64,000 nt of DNA from Psoroptes ovis (Eukaryota > Arthropoda > Arachnida > Sarcoptiformes > Psoroptidae). The stretch is taken from NCBI GenBank assembly GCA_002943765.1, contig PQWQ01000012.1, positions 1,625,501 through 1,689,500 on the forward strand, written 5' to 3'. The notes beneath the pieces are model-generated. The model saw nothing but the letters and a program-made list of their open reading frames with translations. It was not told where the DNA came from and did no database searches. The position numbers and the translations under genes are program-made. Positions 51,001 to 63,400 of this stretch are shown here, piece by piece (position 1 is the first letter of the stretch; each line of letters begins with the position of its first letter).

Positions 51001-51907
51001 ATGATGTCGTCGTGCGAAATAAATTCTTAAGAAAATCATCAAAAATGGTACCATTATTATTTGATTTGATCATTTGTTAAACATTTTTTTGGTCGATATT
51101 TGTATGAAACACAATCACCATTGATGATTGTCGATGAAAAAGTTCAAGAATCTCGGTGATTCAAAGAAAAAAAGATTTCTACCTTTAAACCGATTTTGTA
51201 CGCTTCGGTATATGGTTCAAAGTGCAAAGACATTCGTTCGTTTGATCCCCCTCATCGATCAATCAAACTAAATTTAACTCAAATATCAAATTCAACACAA
51301 AGGTTTCCGTCAATGATTTCTAATTATGAAATAAAAGATTGTGTCAAAGCTTATGTTTATGATGTGCGAACCGACTGAAAACAAATGAATAAAAATAAAA
51401 TGGAAAACATTATCATGTCTAGCTGTGACTGGATTCAACTGGATTTAATCGCAGACAAATATGTTCAAGATTTGTCTACATACGCAATAACAACAATAAT
51501 TACTCATCAATCATTGAATGAAATGATTGATGATGATGACAAATATATCAAATATTAAATCAAATCAATCAAAGTGTACATGTGTTGGCAAACATGATAA
51601 CAAAGCGTTTTTCCGCGTTTTTCTTTTCGATTGTAATTACGATCAACAAGTGAATCTTATGCAAATTCTTGATTAATCGGCTTTGGATTTTATTTTAAAA
51701 TTAATTTATTACAGGAATTTTACTAAAATATTACAAATTGTTATCACATGATTTCATTTTTGAATTGAAAATCAAATTTCTTTTTGAAAAATACGCATGT
51801 AATCCAATTATTCATTAGTTTATGCAATTAATCAATCCATCATTAAATATGTTGAATTAATCATTGATTAAGTTTCATGGCAGTCTCGAATTTATCTTAA
51901 ATTCAGA
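48082..51907. other. 3.8 kb gap between SLC37 and PET117
   Basis: No convincing gene. It must hold the SLC37 promoter; TGCGCCAAAA at about 48543 is an E2F-like motif 0.46 kb upstream of that ATG. A minus-strand frame at 49487-49729 (80 codons, Arg/Gln-rich N-terminal half) is the least noise-like, but I recognise nothing in it. The 3' end of PET117 falls at the right edge. Confidence 0.5.
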
Positions 51908-52132
51908 TTATTTATCAATATTTTTGTTATTATTACTGCTATTGTTGCTTTTATCGGATAAATCACGAAGCATTTGTTTATATTTTTGTCGTTCTTGATC
52001 ACGTATAACACCTTCATGTAAACGTTTACGATCTTCGATTTGTTGTTGATGTACATTGATTATTAAACCAATTGATCCGATTATCGATAAGGCTAAAAGT
52101 GTCTTGGCAATTTTCATTGATAATGTTGACAT
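51908..52132 (-). CDS. PET117: PET117 cytochrome c oxidase assembly factor
   Basis: Small mitochondrial protein needed to assemble cytochrome c oxidase; in animals it works with the heme-A pathway (COX15). Single exon, 74 aa, the usual PET117 size. The N-terminus MSTLSMKIAKTLLALSIIGS is a mitochondrial-targeting and inner-membrane segment. The family signature follows at residues 26-47: NVHQQQIEDRKRLHEGVIRD then QERQK. The C-terminus is Ser/Asn-rich, as in many proteins of this genome. It is divergent from RAB3GAP1, with 384 bp between the start codons. Confidence 0.9.
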   Translation of the reverse strand: MSTLSMKIAKTLLALSIIGSIGLIINVHQQQIEDRKRLHEGVIRDQERQKYKQMLRDLSDKSNNSSNNNKNIDK

Positions 52133-52516
52133 TTTATTTGGTTTTTCGGGATACTTTTCTGGTCAATGAAAGAATATTCATTCAAAATTCAATTTTAGCC
52201 TGTTGCACAATGAAAATTGGACTGAATAAATGAATTTTCAAAAGAAAATTTTAAAAAAATTTCAATTCAAAAAAAACACATGTGATCACTTTTCCAGGAA
52301 AATTTCTCAGTTGGCTTTTGTTTTGATTCGTTTTTGCTTTCCGTAAATTTTTCCACAAATTCATTTTTCGATAATGATTGATGACGATTCAACTTTAATT
52401 CATTTAAAATTCATTACGAATGGTAAGTTGATGATAATTGAATTTGATTTTAAAAATAAATTCAATTTTTTCAAAATCAGATTTTTTAAACACTGTGATT
52501 AACTGAAGAAAAAAAT
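52133..52516. promoter_or_regulatory. Bidirectional promoter region, PET117 / RAB3GAP1
   Basis: 384 bp between divergent start codons, AT-rich, with no open frame. Both promoters must lie here unless one gene has a distant non-coding exon. I see no confident TATA box or factor site. Confidence 0.5.
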
Positions 52517-55500
52517 ATGGACATTCAATGTGAAGAAGAAATATTTGAAATAAATGATTTTAGTACATCATCAGATTGGGAACGTTTTATTGCCGATATT
52601 GAAGAAATATTGACACATTGGAATTTAACCAATTGTTCAGCTAATGATAATGAAAATTTTTCATCAGAAAATTCCGCGACATTTTCACCGAAAAAAATTG
52701 CAACTTCGAGATTATTATCAGATCCAAAACGTTGGTCTCAACGACAAGAATCGATAAAATATCGTAAAGTTTCGTTTTTGTTGCAATTTTTTCAATTTAA
52801 GAAAAATTTAGAATCATCATCAACATCATCATCGCCATCGATCAATCAGCTCGGCACGGAAAAGAAACAACAACAAAATCATGCGAATCAATCATGGATT
52901 GATATGAATTCAATTGAAAATGATTGGTCAGTCAGTGGTCATCCATTAGTACGTTATTATGGTTTAAGTCAATTCTTGCTATTGATACCGTTGAATAATG
53001 AAATTATTGGCAGTGAAGATCGTGCACGACATTTACTTGGATCGGCAGCAATCGCATTACAAAATCTTGATTGTGAAATTCCATTTTTCTGTCAAATAGG
53101 TCAACTAAGGCGACGATTATTTATGGGCGTCGGTCATCATTTAAATGGATTTCGTACATATTTTGATATGATACAATTTTCGAAAATTCCACCATCATAT
53201 AAATATTTCAATGATCTAATGGTTCTGTTCAAGAAAAAACTTTATTCATCATTTTCATATCAATCAAATATATTGATAACATCAAAAAATAAAGATGATG
53301 TGATCGATGATCGTGATGATGATGATGACGATAAATCTAAATTCAATGAATCAAAAGTTCTTGTATCGATACGTTTCACATATCTATTAGATCAATGGCC
53401 AACCGAATATTTGCTATTCAATCAATCGATTGTGGACGATACATTAAATGATCGACAAAATATTTTACAAAAATTTTCATATTTCAATAATGACAATAAA
53501 CCAGTGAAAATAATGGAAAAAATTTTAATAAATTTCAGCCACAACAATAATCAACACAGTGATCCAATCAAACAATGGCAATTAGCAACAACATGGCCAT
53601 CAGTTGCTGAAGAATTAATTACAGATAATGCATATCACAGTGATTTGAAACCATTTTCAGCACCAAGATGGTCATTACGTTCATTGTTTTATGATGATAA
53701 TTCGAAACGTTTTTGTTTTTACACGGAATTGTTCTCATCGTTTATAAAATTATCAACAAAGAGTCATAATAATGTTCCGTTATTGAATACATTGAAACAA
53801 CATGAACAACAACCACAAGATATACGGAATGCATTGGATAAATTATCGACACCATCTCCATCGATGGCAACAACAACATTGAAAACAACTACAAATCTGG
53901 TGACCAATCAATTATTGATGAATCTGATATCATCATCTGAAGATTCTAAAATGATACCAGAAGAATATTTACAAGCATTGATGATTGATTTGTTTACATC
54001 TTGTAATGATAACATCGAACAAAATGATCGATTCACCGATAAGTGGAAATCTGCACCTTTGAATAGTCTTAGTTGGCGATTCGGAAATTTATTCATAAAT
54101 ATTTATGGACAAACAAAACAAACGATAAATTTAGCACAAATATGGAAATCATTTTTGAATAAATTGCGTAGTCATTGGCAAGCTGCTACACCATTACCAT
54201 TTGTCAATGTCAATGATTATAATATTGATCATGGTACATGTTTGTTTCACCAAAAATTACAAATGTTAAATTGTTGTATCAGACAAAAAATAAAGCGTGA
54301 AATAACGAATCAGCAACAAGATACGAAATTAAAATTTGAAGATTCAGATGATGAATTTTTCGATGCTGAAGATGATGAAGTTAAAGATGAAACCTCATCA
54401 AGCATTGCTGAAGGACAACTTTGTCCATTAAAAGATTCAAAAGGTGAAACACTGTATTTATTATCAGACCCGAATCGACCAATATATGTACCACAAATAC
54501 AAGATCCACAACCGATGACTGAAGATAAATTAACTGAACAAATAATAACATTATCAAAAATCGATGATGTAATCGAAAAACAACGTTTACAATCATCTGG
54601 ATTATTATCCGATATGGAAGCATTTAAAGCAGCAAATCCTGGCTGTGTATTTGAAGATTTTATTCGTTGGCATTCACCACGTGATTGGATTTTACAATCA
54701 TCGGATAGTGATCATAATAATTTTGAAAGTAAACAATCATTTGGTCTAAGTCGTCGAATGATTGAATCAAATACATGGAATGATTTATGGAAATTATCAC
54801 GTCCATGTCCAATTAAGCGGCAAAAACGTTTATTTAATTATACGAAAGATGCTGAAGAAATATTACAATATTTTGAAACATTATCATTGGCAAAGTTGAT
54901 CGAATTATTACTACCAATTGTTCATAAATCATTAGTACAACAATTAATGCAATATCAATCGGAAATTGTTGAATTCTTGAAATCCAATAATATCAATAAT
55001 GCAGAACAATTTCTTCTGTTTGATTTGGATAAAATTCTTTCAAAAACCAGTAATAATCACAACGCATCAATTGTCGAATCAATTGATGATGATTATCAAC
55101 AATATTTGAGTGATTCGGAATTCCAAATGTTGAAATTTTATTCTCTTTTACGCAAATTTTCATTCGCATATGATAATGTTTATGAGAAACAACGAAAATC
55201 GTTTATTAATCTATTTAACAGTGATGATCATAATAACAAAGGTGGTGATAATATGAAGGATTCCATTGATAAATCAGCCCCGGTACGACCAAAATTATCT
55301 TCGAATCGTATGAATATCAAAACGAAAATGAATGAAAAATTAAATGGCCGAACTTTGCTTGAATTTATTTTGAAATTGATTGATGAACCAGAAGTTGAAT
55401 TTGTTAATCAAGATTCGATAACAAAATTAATTGTACAAATATTTTTCGATTATAATCGTTTTAATTATGAACAAACATTTAGTATTGGTGAACGTTTATC

Positions 55501-55741
55501 ATTGGACACTGAAAATGGTGAAAATCAAATCGATGATGAACGAGATGGTAATAATCCGACGATGAAATCGCCGAAAAACTTATCATTACCAGAACCGACT
55601 GGTAAAGAATTTATTATACGTGCCAGCGGTTTCAAACGGCCAGCACCATATTCACGGCCATCATCACATCGTTTATATTGTTTTCAATCGAAAGATTTTC
55701 GTATTGCATCAGCATTCACTGAAGATACGGCTTATTTTTGA
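52517..55741 (+). CDS. RAB3GAP1: RAB3GAP1, catalytic subunit of the Rab3 GAP / Rab18 GEF complex
   Basis: Catalytic subunit that, with RAB3GAP2, stimulates GTP hydrolysis on Rab3 and acts as exchange factor for Rab18; cytosolic and endoplasmic-reticulum associated. Single uninterrupted exon of 1074 aa, somewhat longer than vertebrate forms (about 980 aa); the surplus is Asp/Asn/Ser inserts. Family matches: N-terminal EEEIFEINDFSTSSDWERFI, WSVSGHPLVRYYGLSQFLLL, acidic DSDDEFFDAEDDE, then SDMEAFKAANPGCVFEDFIR and WHSPRDW at about residues 698-723. This last block is the most conserved part of the family and contains the proposed catalytic arginine. The C-terminus ends with RPSSHRLYCF and DFRIASAFTEDTAYF. 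AATAAA at 55808. The ATG matches the family N-terminus, so no upstream exon is needed. Lack of introns in so long a gene is notable beside its spliced neighbours. Confidence 0.93.
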   Translation: MDIQCEEEIFEINDFSTSSDWERFIADIEEILTHWNLTNCSANDNENFSSENSATFSPKKIATSRLLSDPKRWSQRQESIKYRKVSFLLQFFQFKKNLESSSTSSSPSINQLGTEKKQQQNHANQSWIDMNSIENDWSVSGHPLVRYYGLSQFLLLIPLNNEIIGSEDRARHLLGSAAIALQNLDCEIPFFCQIGQLRRRLFMGVGHHLNGFRTYFDMIQFSKIPPSYKYFNDLMVLFKKKLYSSFSYQSNILITSKNKDDVIDDRDDDDDDKSKFNESKVLVSIRFTYLLDQWPTEYLLFNQSIVDDTLNDRQNILQKFSYFNNDNKPVKIMEKILINFSHNNNQHSDPIKQWQLATTWPSVAEELITDNAYHSDLKPFSAPRWSLRSLFYDDNSKRFCFYTELFSSFIKLSTKSHNNVPLLNTLKQHEQQPQDIRNALDKLSTPSPSMATTTLKTTTNLVTNQLLMNLISSSEDSKMIPEEYLQALMIDLFTSCNDNIEQNDRFTDKWKSAPLNSLSWRFGNLFINIYGQTKQTINLAQIWKSFLNKLRSHWQAATPLPFVNVNDYNIDHGTCLFHQKLQMLNCCIRQKIKREITNQQQDTKLKFEDSDDEFFDAEDDEVKDETSSSIAEGQLCPLKDSKGETLYLLSDPNRPIYVPQIQDPQPMTEDKLTEQIITLSKIDDVIEKQRLQSSGLLSDMEAFKAANPGCVFEDFIRWHSPRDWILQSSDSDHNNFESKQSFGLSRRMIESNTWNDLWKLSRPCPIKRQKRLFNYTKDAEEILQYFETLSLAKLIELLLPIVHKSLVQQLMQYQSEIVEFLKSNNINNAEQFLLFDLDKILSKTSNNHNASIVESIDDDYQQYLSDSEFQMLKFYSLLRKFSFAYDNVYEKQRKSFINLFNSDDHNNKGGDNMKDSIDKSAPVRPKLSSNRMNIKTKMNEKLNGRTLLEFILKLIDEPEVEFVNQDSITKLIVQIFFDYNRFNYEQTFSIGERLSLDTENGENQIDDERDGNNPTMKSPKNLSLPEPTGKEFIIRASGFKRPAPYSRPSSHRLYCFQSKDFRIASAFTEDTAYF

Positions 55742-56066
55742 TCATTTTTGTGTTATTGTTACCATTTGAATGGTTGTTTTGTGATTATTAACGGAAATTT
55801 TTGAGCAAATAAATGAATATTAAATTTTTTATGTCAAAACAATTTGTTTAATCCTCGATTCAGTCCAAGTGAATCAAGGATGTTCTATTATTAGAATATT
55901 TTCTCTGATATCTGCCAAAAATTTTGAAGAATTTCTTTTTTTCAAAGTTCAGTGAACAATAAACACATGGAATGAGCTTGAATTTCATTGAATTCATAGT
56001 TAAATAAATGGTAAATCCCAAATTATGGAATGAGTGTAATTCCCGTTTGATTTTAAATGGAAAAAA
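55742..56066. other. 325 bp spacer, RAB3GAP1 3' end and SMYD promoter
   Basis: Contains the RAB3GAP1 AATAAA at 55808-55813. In-frame stop TAA at 56037 precedes the SMYD start. No other feature seen. Confidence 0.6.
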
Positions 56067-57381
56067 ATGAATCAATCAGTCAAACAAATGACGATATCCG
56101 AATCAATTAAAGATTATCAACCAGGTGACGTTATATTCAAATCAATTGAACCATTTGTTTATGTGACCAAATATGAACATCGTATGTTTACATGTGATCA
56201 TTGTATGAAATCAACAAATTCATCAATCGTTTGTAATGGCTGTGAAAAAGTATATTATTGTTCAACGGAATGTCAACAAAAATCATGGAATAATTTACAT
56301 TGTATTGAATGTCCAATATTATCAAGACGTAAACCGATGAAGTAATAATGAAATTTAGATTAAAACAATTGATTTAATTCGATTTTCATGTATTTTTACA
56401 ATTTAAAAATGAATAAATAGATTTGAAAATGATGGAATCGATTATATGCAACGTTTAACATTACGTTTATATTTAATGTTGACCAAAAACAATGGTGAAG
56501 GATTGAAATATACATTCACATTGAAACATAATCCAGCATTGAAACGTTCAATCGAAGAAATGGAAACACATTCAGAAGAATTAAAAGATTCAAAACAATT
56601 TGCTGGTATTGTTAATTATTTTAAATTTTATAATATCAATGATTATGATGAACAATTATTGCTGAAATGTTATGGTCTTCTACATGTTAATAGTTTCGGT
56701 ATTGATTGTTATCGTATTGATGATGATAATAATAAAGAATTAATTATTGAACATCGTGGATGTGGTTTCTATTTAGAAGCATCAGTATTCGATCATAGTT
56801 GTATACCGAATGCATGTGCATCTGGTGATCAATTATCGTTGGAAATAAGAGCATTAAGACCGATAAAACGTGGTGAACAAATTTATATTGATTATATACA
56901 AGATGTATTGCCACGTGCTGAAAGACAAAAACATTTGAAAGAATTGTATTTTTTCGATTGTAAATGTATTGGATGTTACAATAGCGATGATAATAACAAT
57001 GAATTGTTTGATTCACGAATTGATTTTAAACGTTTTAATGTGCTGGAAAATTTAATTGAAAAACTTTACAATGAAGATTCAATCCACAACGATAATTCGA
57101 TTAAAAAATTATATGAATTACAAAAACAACTTTTGACGATACAAAAACAATATTATCATCGATGCGCATTTCATCCATGTTTATCATTATTTTATTATAA
57201 ATTTTTAATATTTTTATTGAAAAACTGCGAAAATTTAAGCGAAAAAATTGAAAATTTCAACATTGAAGAAGTTGTCGAAATTCTCGCCGAAACACGTAAA
57301 CATTTATCAATAACACATGGCAATGAACATCGATTTTATCAATGGATCAATATGATTGCAACAAATCTGACTCAAAATTGA
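56067..57381 (+). CDS. Smyd: SMYD-family SET/MYND lysine methyltransferase, 2 exons
   Basis: Protein lysine methyltransferase of the SET-MYND type, nuclear or cytosolic. Exons 56067-56341 and 56421-57381 give 1236 nt (411 aa), near SMYD3 size. The MYND zinc finger spans residues 43-82 (CDHC, CNGC, YYCSTECQ, HCIEC). SET parts: NSFGI about 183, GCGFYLEASVFDHSCIPNA about 205-222 (the usual NHSCxPN with Asp for Asn), IRALRPIKRGEQIYIDYI. Post-SET CKCIGC near 274 is followed by a helical C-terminal domain. The N-terminal half of SET begins abruptly at YQPGDVIFKS; the glycine-rich S-adenosylmethionine loop that normally precedes it is absent. An in-frame stop at 56037 excludes simple 5' extension, so either an upstream exon is missed or the loop is lost. 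AATAAA at 57393. Confidence 0.87.
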
Positions 57382-57456
57382 TTAATTTTAAAAATAAAAA
57401 TTATTCTATTTTATTTCAACACAATTAATCAAGAAAAAAAGTATTTATTTATTAAT
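57382..57456. terminator. Shared 75 bp 3' region of SMYD and the SEA/EGF gene
   Basis: Convergent stop codons lie only 75 bp apart. Plus-strand AATAAA is at 57393-57398. Minus-strand AATAAA motifs are at 57448-57453, 57444-57449 and 57410-57415. Both 3' UTRs must be tiny or overlap. Confidence 0.65.
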
Positions 57457-60400
57457 TCAATAATATCCATGACTTGATTGATAATAATTTTGTGGATACA
57501 TTCGTGACGCTGAAGAATGATGATGATGATATTGATTCGGATGATTATTGGTGTTCAAATATAAATGTCCAGGTGAATATATTAATTCACGTGTTGAAAA
57601 TTCTGTTTCATTGTAGACATCGTGTTTCTGGAACAGATTTAAAACAAAACAAAACAATCGAATTAGATTTCATTAAATGTCAATTAAATTCAAAAAAGAT
57701 TAAACTTAATTTTATTTTAATGAAAACACTTACATATGATGATAATGATGATGAATAATGATGTCCATTCCCAATAATTGTACCATTGTTGTTATTATTA
57801 TTATTACTCAAATAACGATTATTATAAACATCATTTTGTTGTTGTTGCAATGAACGTGATGATTTTTTATTATTTTTATGGTTATTATTATTTTGACCAT
57901 TTATTGTACCATTTGTACGTGTTGAATTTCTTTTATTATTATTATTATTATTCGTATTCCAATCATTTTGTTGTTGATAATAATTTGATGATGATAATGG
58001 TGGATCATATGGATCATTGTTGCCGGTAGTTGATGAAGAATGATTATGATTCGATGTAACAACACGTACTGGTTGTGCATATACGTGACTAGCATGTTGA
58101 GGAATGTCCTGATTATGATGGATAAAATGATGGGATGGTGGACGAAAAAACAAGAAATTAGAATGGATGAAGAATTAGTCGAATTGACCCAAATTTCATT
58201 TGAAAAAATGTTCATATCGATGATCGAAATTGATTAATTGATCGAATCGAATGTAGTTCCGTTTCAATGATTTCAAGTTCATCATTGATCATTGATTGAA
58301 CTTACCAAATTATTGGTGGTATAACCATAACCACCACCGGCACCACTGTTTGTATTCGATGAATTCGTTGTTGCCGTTGCTGATGATGATGATTGTAATA
58401 AATGTTGTTGTGATGAATCACTGGATGAATAAACATGATGATGATGATTTGGCCATAATGATGATGTTGATAATGCTGTTCGTGCGCCGCCATATCCACC
58501 GCCACCACCGTGACCAATGCCACCAGCTGCAGCTGATCCAATTGTACCATGATCCATGGTTGACATACGAGACATTGTTGCTAATGCAGCCAATGATGCT
58601 GATGTTGGTTTATTCATGTAACTAAATGTATGGCCACTTGCTGCTGACATTGCTTCAATTTTTTGTTGTTCATGGCGAAATCTTTGACTATTATTTTGAA
58701 AATTATTAATTATTATAGATTTCAATGGTAATTAAGGCGCTTGAGCAGCGCACCGAGCAATAAAGATTTATTATTATTATAATGGTAATTAAGGCTTAGA
58801 AATCAATAAAAACTTACTTCCACATGTAAAGACAAATAAATGTAATGACAATAATGACAAGCGCAGCAATTGAACCGCCTACAGCAACACCTAATACTTC
58901 AGCATCGATATCGCATTGGCTACCAATGAAATTAGCACGACATCGACATACACGTTCACCTTTCATTATCAAGCATTCACCACGATTTGAACAATATGAT
59001 GGTGAACAAGTAGAACAAATGCGACCAATTTTATTACGATCACCACTTTCCAAATGTTTATCTTCATAACCAGGTTCACATTCACAGCGAAAACTGCCAA
59101 ATTCATTAATACATTTTGCATTGTTTGAACAATCATTGAGTTCATTGGATGAACATTCATCAACATCATCGATTCTAGTGATGACATTCGATCCTGAATC
59201 GACAGATAATTGTGATTCACCCAGTGTATTTTGTGAATCAATTATCACTTGAGTCAATTCTTGTTGTATTTGACGTTTTATACGTTGTGATGATAGATTG
59301 GCCAATGTATTATTATCACTTGACCGCAAAGCAATGGTTGCATTGACAATTGTACGGCCACCGACAGCATAAAAACGATTAATTTTTACACCCATCAAAT
59401 CATTGTTTAATGATTTTGTTTGTGAAAATATTGAATTCATTGCATGTATTGATTCAAATTCCAAATATTGATATTCTTCAGAATTTGGATTCAACAATTG
59501 TCGTGTGAATTGTACTTTATTTCCACCCATTTTATCAATACGAAATGATAATGATAGCGATATGATAGGTGAACAATTTGTACGTGGTATGATTCTGGCG
59601 AAACCAGGCCTACATTGACAAGAACTAAGACCTAATTCGGTTATACATTTTTCATTCAACGATATATCACAAGTACTATCATCGCCAACGATACATGTAT
59701 CGATACGTACGATCGGAACGTTTGGTCTAGGCCTGAATGCAGGTCTTCGTACATATGATTTAATTGATTTTGGTTTCGTTGTTGAATTATTATTGTTGGA
59801 AGTGCCTGGTATTTGATTGCCAGATGATGATGATGATGATGATTTCAATGGTTTTACTGATTCAATTTTATTCACATTTGTATTCACAACATTTGTTCTG
59901 ATATTGTCCAAAGAATGATTCGAATTAAATTGTCCAATTTTAGGTTTAACATTTTCAATCGGTAATTGCATTATCACTGGTTTTCCATACGATTTACTCG
60001 ACAATGTCGGTGTGATCGATGGTACGACTGATGATGGTGACAAATCATATGATATTGATTGTAATGATGGAGTTGACAATGATGATGATGATGATAATTC
60101 AAAATGATTGCTAATCACTGGTGATGATGCTGATGTCAATGATGCCGTAGTCGATACAAATGATGGTTCTAAACCAATGGTCGATGGTGTTGTAGAAGCT
60201 GTTGACGTTACTATACGTTTACCATAAACAACATCATTGTTTTTTGTACGATTATTGGCATTATTCGATGTAACACGTAATGTTTGTGAATATTGTTGAT
60301 TATCATAATGATTTTGATTATGATGATGATGATGATGTTGATGGTGGTGATTTCGAATTTCGGTAAAATCAGCAATCGCTGATGAAGTTGTTGGCTGTAT

Positions 60401-63400
60401 CGATGATGTCGGAATGATGATGTTTGATGATATCATCGACAATGTTGGCGATGTCGAAGTCGTTGTAGAGGTGGTTGTTGGTCCCATTTTATGTTTTACG
60501 ACCATTTCGAATACACTTGGTCCATTATCTTCTTGCATGGTTATGATTTGTGGTGGAGTCTGTTGTTGTTGTTGATTGATGGCAGATAATGATTGATTCG
60601 AATGATAATTTTGATTATTATTATTCATCGGTAAAAATGGAATAAATGTATCGATTTTATTATTACTTGATTGATCATATCGATCATTACTATTTTTATT
60701 GTGATTCGCATATTTCGACATTAAATTCATAATCATATTATTGAATGTCTTATTATTTTGGATAGACGCTGGTGATGATATAAATTGATGTAATATTGCA
60801 TCCATTTCAGCTTTAGACAGACCATGTAATGATTGTGGCAGTGATTGTGGCGGTATAATCATCATATTATTAGGTTTAATTGGAATCGGTAGATTATTAT
60901 TATTATTGCTTAATGGTATTATCGGTGGAGATTGTGATTGTTGTTGCTGCTGCTGTTGTTTTGAATTAGTCGACATTAATGGTATGAATGGCAATTGAAA
61001 TGGTGGATAATTTAATTGAGGTGGCGGCGGCGGAGGTAATGGTGGCGGTGGTCGTCCATTGGTAATTTTTGGTAAACCAAAATTATTACTATTTATGTTT
61101 GTATTGCTTTGAGCGATTAGATTTGCAGTAGCTAATCGCTGCTGTTGTTGATTACTTATTTGTCCTAATAACATTTGTGCTAATTTAGTTTGTTGATCAG
61201 TGATTGGTACATTTGAAAATAATTGTGGCGGTATATTTGGTAATGATTGATAATTATTATTATTAATATTGTTGATCGGATTTTGATTGCCACCAATTCC
61301 AGGTATTGAATTGGCCAATGAATTTGGTATTTTAAGATTACCACCAAATAATTGTGCTAATCCACCCAATAGATCATTCATACCATTCGATGATGATGAT
61401 GATGATTGAGCATTTGAATTTTTATTTGAACGTGATAAATCTTTTGAATTTATACGTACAAATTGTGACGATGATGGATTTTTATCATTAATATTATCAT
61501 CAATAATCGATAATGGAAATTCTTGTCCTAATTTTGATTCTCTTCTTGGTTCACGTTCTTTATTATTATTATTTACATTCGATTTAAATAATAAATGATT
61601 ATCATTAGTTATATTACCAATTAAATAATCAAATTCAGATGAAGATTTATCATTATGATGATGTTGATGATGATGATCAATATTTAGGTCATCAAGATGT
61701 ATGGTTGAAGCTGCTGCTGCTGCTGTTGCTTCTCCTGCTACTGTTGTTGATGATGATTTAAATTCATTAAAATTCGTATCATGTTTATTTATATCTGTGA
61801 GTAAATAAATGGAAATAAATGTTGAAACAATTACACGAAATTAGATAGGAAATTTAAAATTAAACAACATTCAATTCAAATGTGAAAAACATGTCCATCC
61901 ATCATCCATTCATTCAAATGATTCATTTCATACGATTAATTCATTCATTCATTGAAAACATCGTGTCTCATCCAGCACCACCTTTGGATACGGTTGGTCA
62001 AGTAAGAAGAATATGTATGTGAATACAAGTAAATTATGATTCAAAAATTTGTCAGAATGGAAAATGAATTTTTCAATTTGAAAACGAATCTTGTGGAACA
62101 CACCATGAAACAATAAGACATGTTTCACAATATCTTTATTCATTCATTTATAATGAAATTGAATTTTAATTTGAATTCGTTTCGTATTGTTTTGTCAATG
62201 GAATGGACAATAGAATATAAGAATAGAATGAAGATTGCTTTCTTGCTATTTTCATTTTCAATTGTTTTTTTTATTGTAATTTGAAATTTAAAATTCAAAT
62301 TAATCATTTAATAATATCATATAATAATCACTAAGTTTATCATGGTGTGATCACGTATTAAATTGTATTTATTTAGTCTAGAATTCATTCATGGTTTAAT
62401 TTGAGTTTCTATTTTCTCTTCAAAATACTTAAAGATATTAGATTGTTTTTAGATCACATTTGATCATTATTTAATCATATTGTGTTGATAAATAAACTCA
62501 ATCAATGACAATCGCCATGCATGATGTTCAATGGTCAAGTGATCATGATTGGTCATCTCGAATTCAAGAAGATTTTACCAAAGGTATTCAATGAATATCA
62601 AACAATACATGTTTATCATTGATTGATCAAACATTTTATGTTGTTACAATAATAAGGTCAAAGATTATAATCATCAATGAAATTATCGTCTTTGAACGAA
62701 TACATTTCAAAACATATATTCAAATCCTATTCAGAAGCAGCAAGAAATACAGAAGGTATTCTTATGTTTCCTAAATCTTTTGCATTGTTTTCGTGAGGAT
62801 ATTTGATAAAGGGGAAATCCTTATGAATTCTACGATAATTCCTAACAAATATCTTTGTCGACAATCGAAGCCGAAATAGGAAAACAATGTCAAAAGATTG
62901 TTTATATTCATGAATTTGATTCATTCGATTTGGATTTAACCTAGATTTTGCGGAAAGCAATTAGATTTATCAAGGATACGAATGAGGTAGGAAAAAGGTA
63001 GGATTGAATACAAACAAAGCAGCGAAAAAACAAACCTGTTGATCTATCTGATTCGAACAATGAATTTGATTGTGTCCGATTGTGTTGATCAAGCATTTCA
63101 TCGTGATTGTTGTTATTGATATCATCCAATGCAAATATCATCGATGATGATGGCCGATTATGTTGTTCATCCATGTTTTGTACTTCGAATAATGTTTGTA
63201 TCGATGATTCTGCATTATTTTTACTTCGATGTTGATTATCTTCGGTGAATGATGAAAGAGGTAGCGATGAATGCGGCGGCGATAGTGGCCGCTGCTGCTG
63301 CTGCTGATGTTGCTGTTGATATGAATTTGAATAATTTAATGGATGAAAATTTGATGAAAATTCTGTTTGATCATTGATGGCAGTTGCTTTGGTGATTGTT

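Noticed and set aside
57474..58237. Plus-strand frames opposite the SEA/EGF exons
   Set aside because: Antisense shadows of His/Asn/Tyr-rich codons; they cross introns supported on the other strand.
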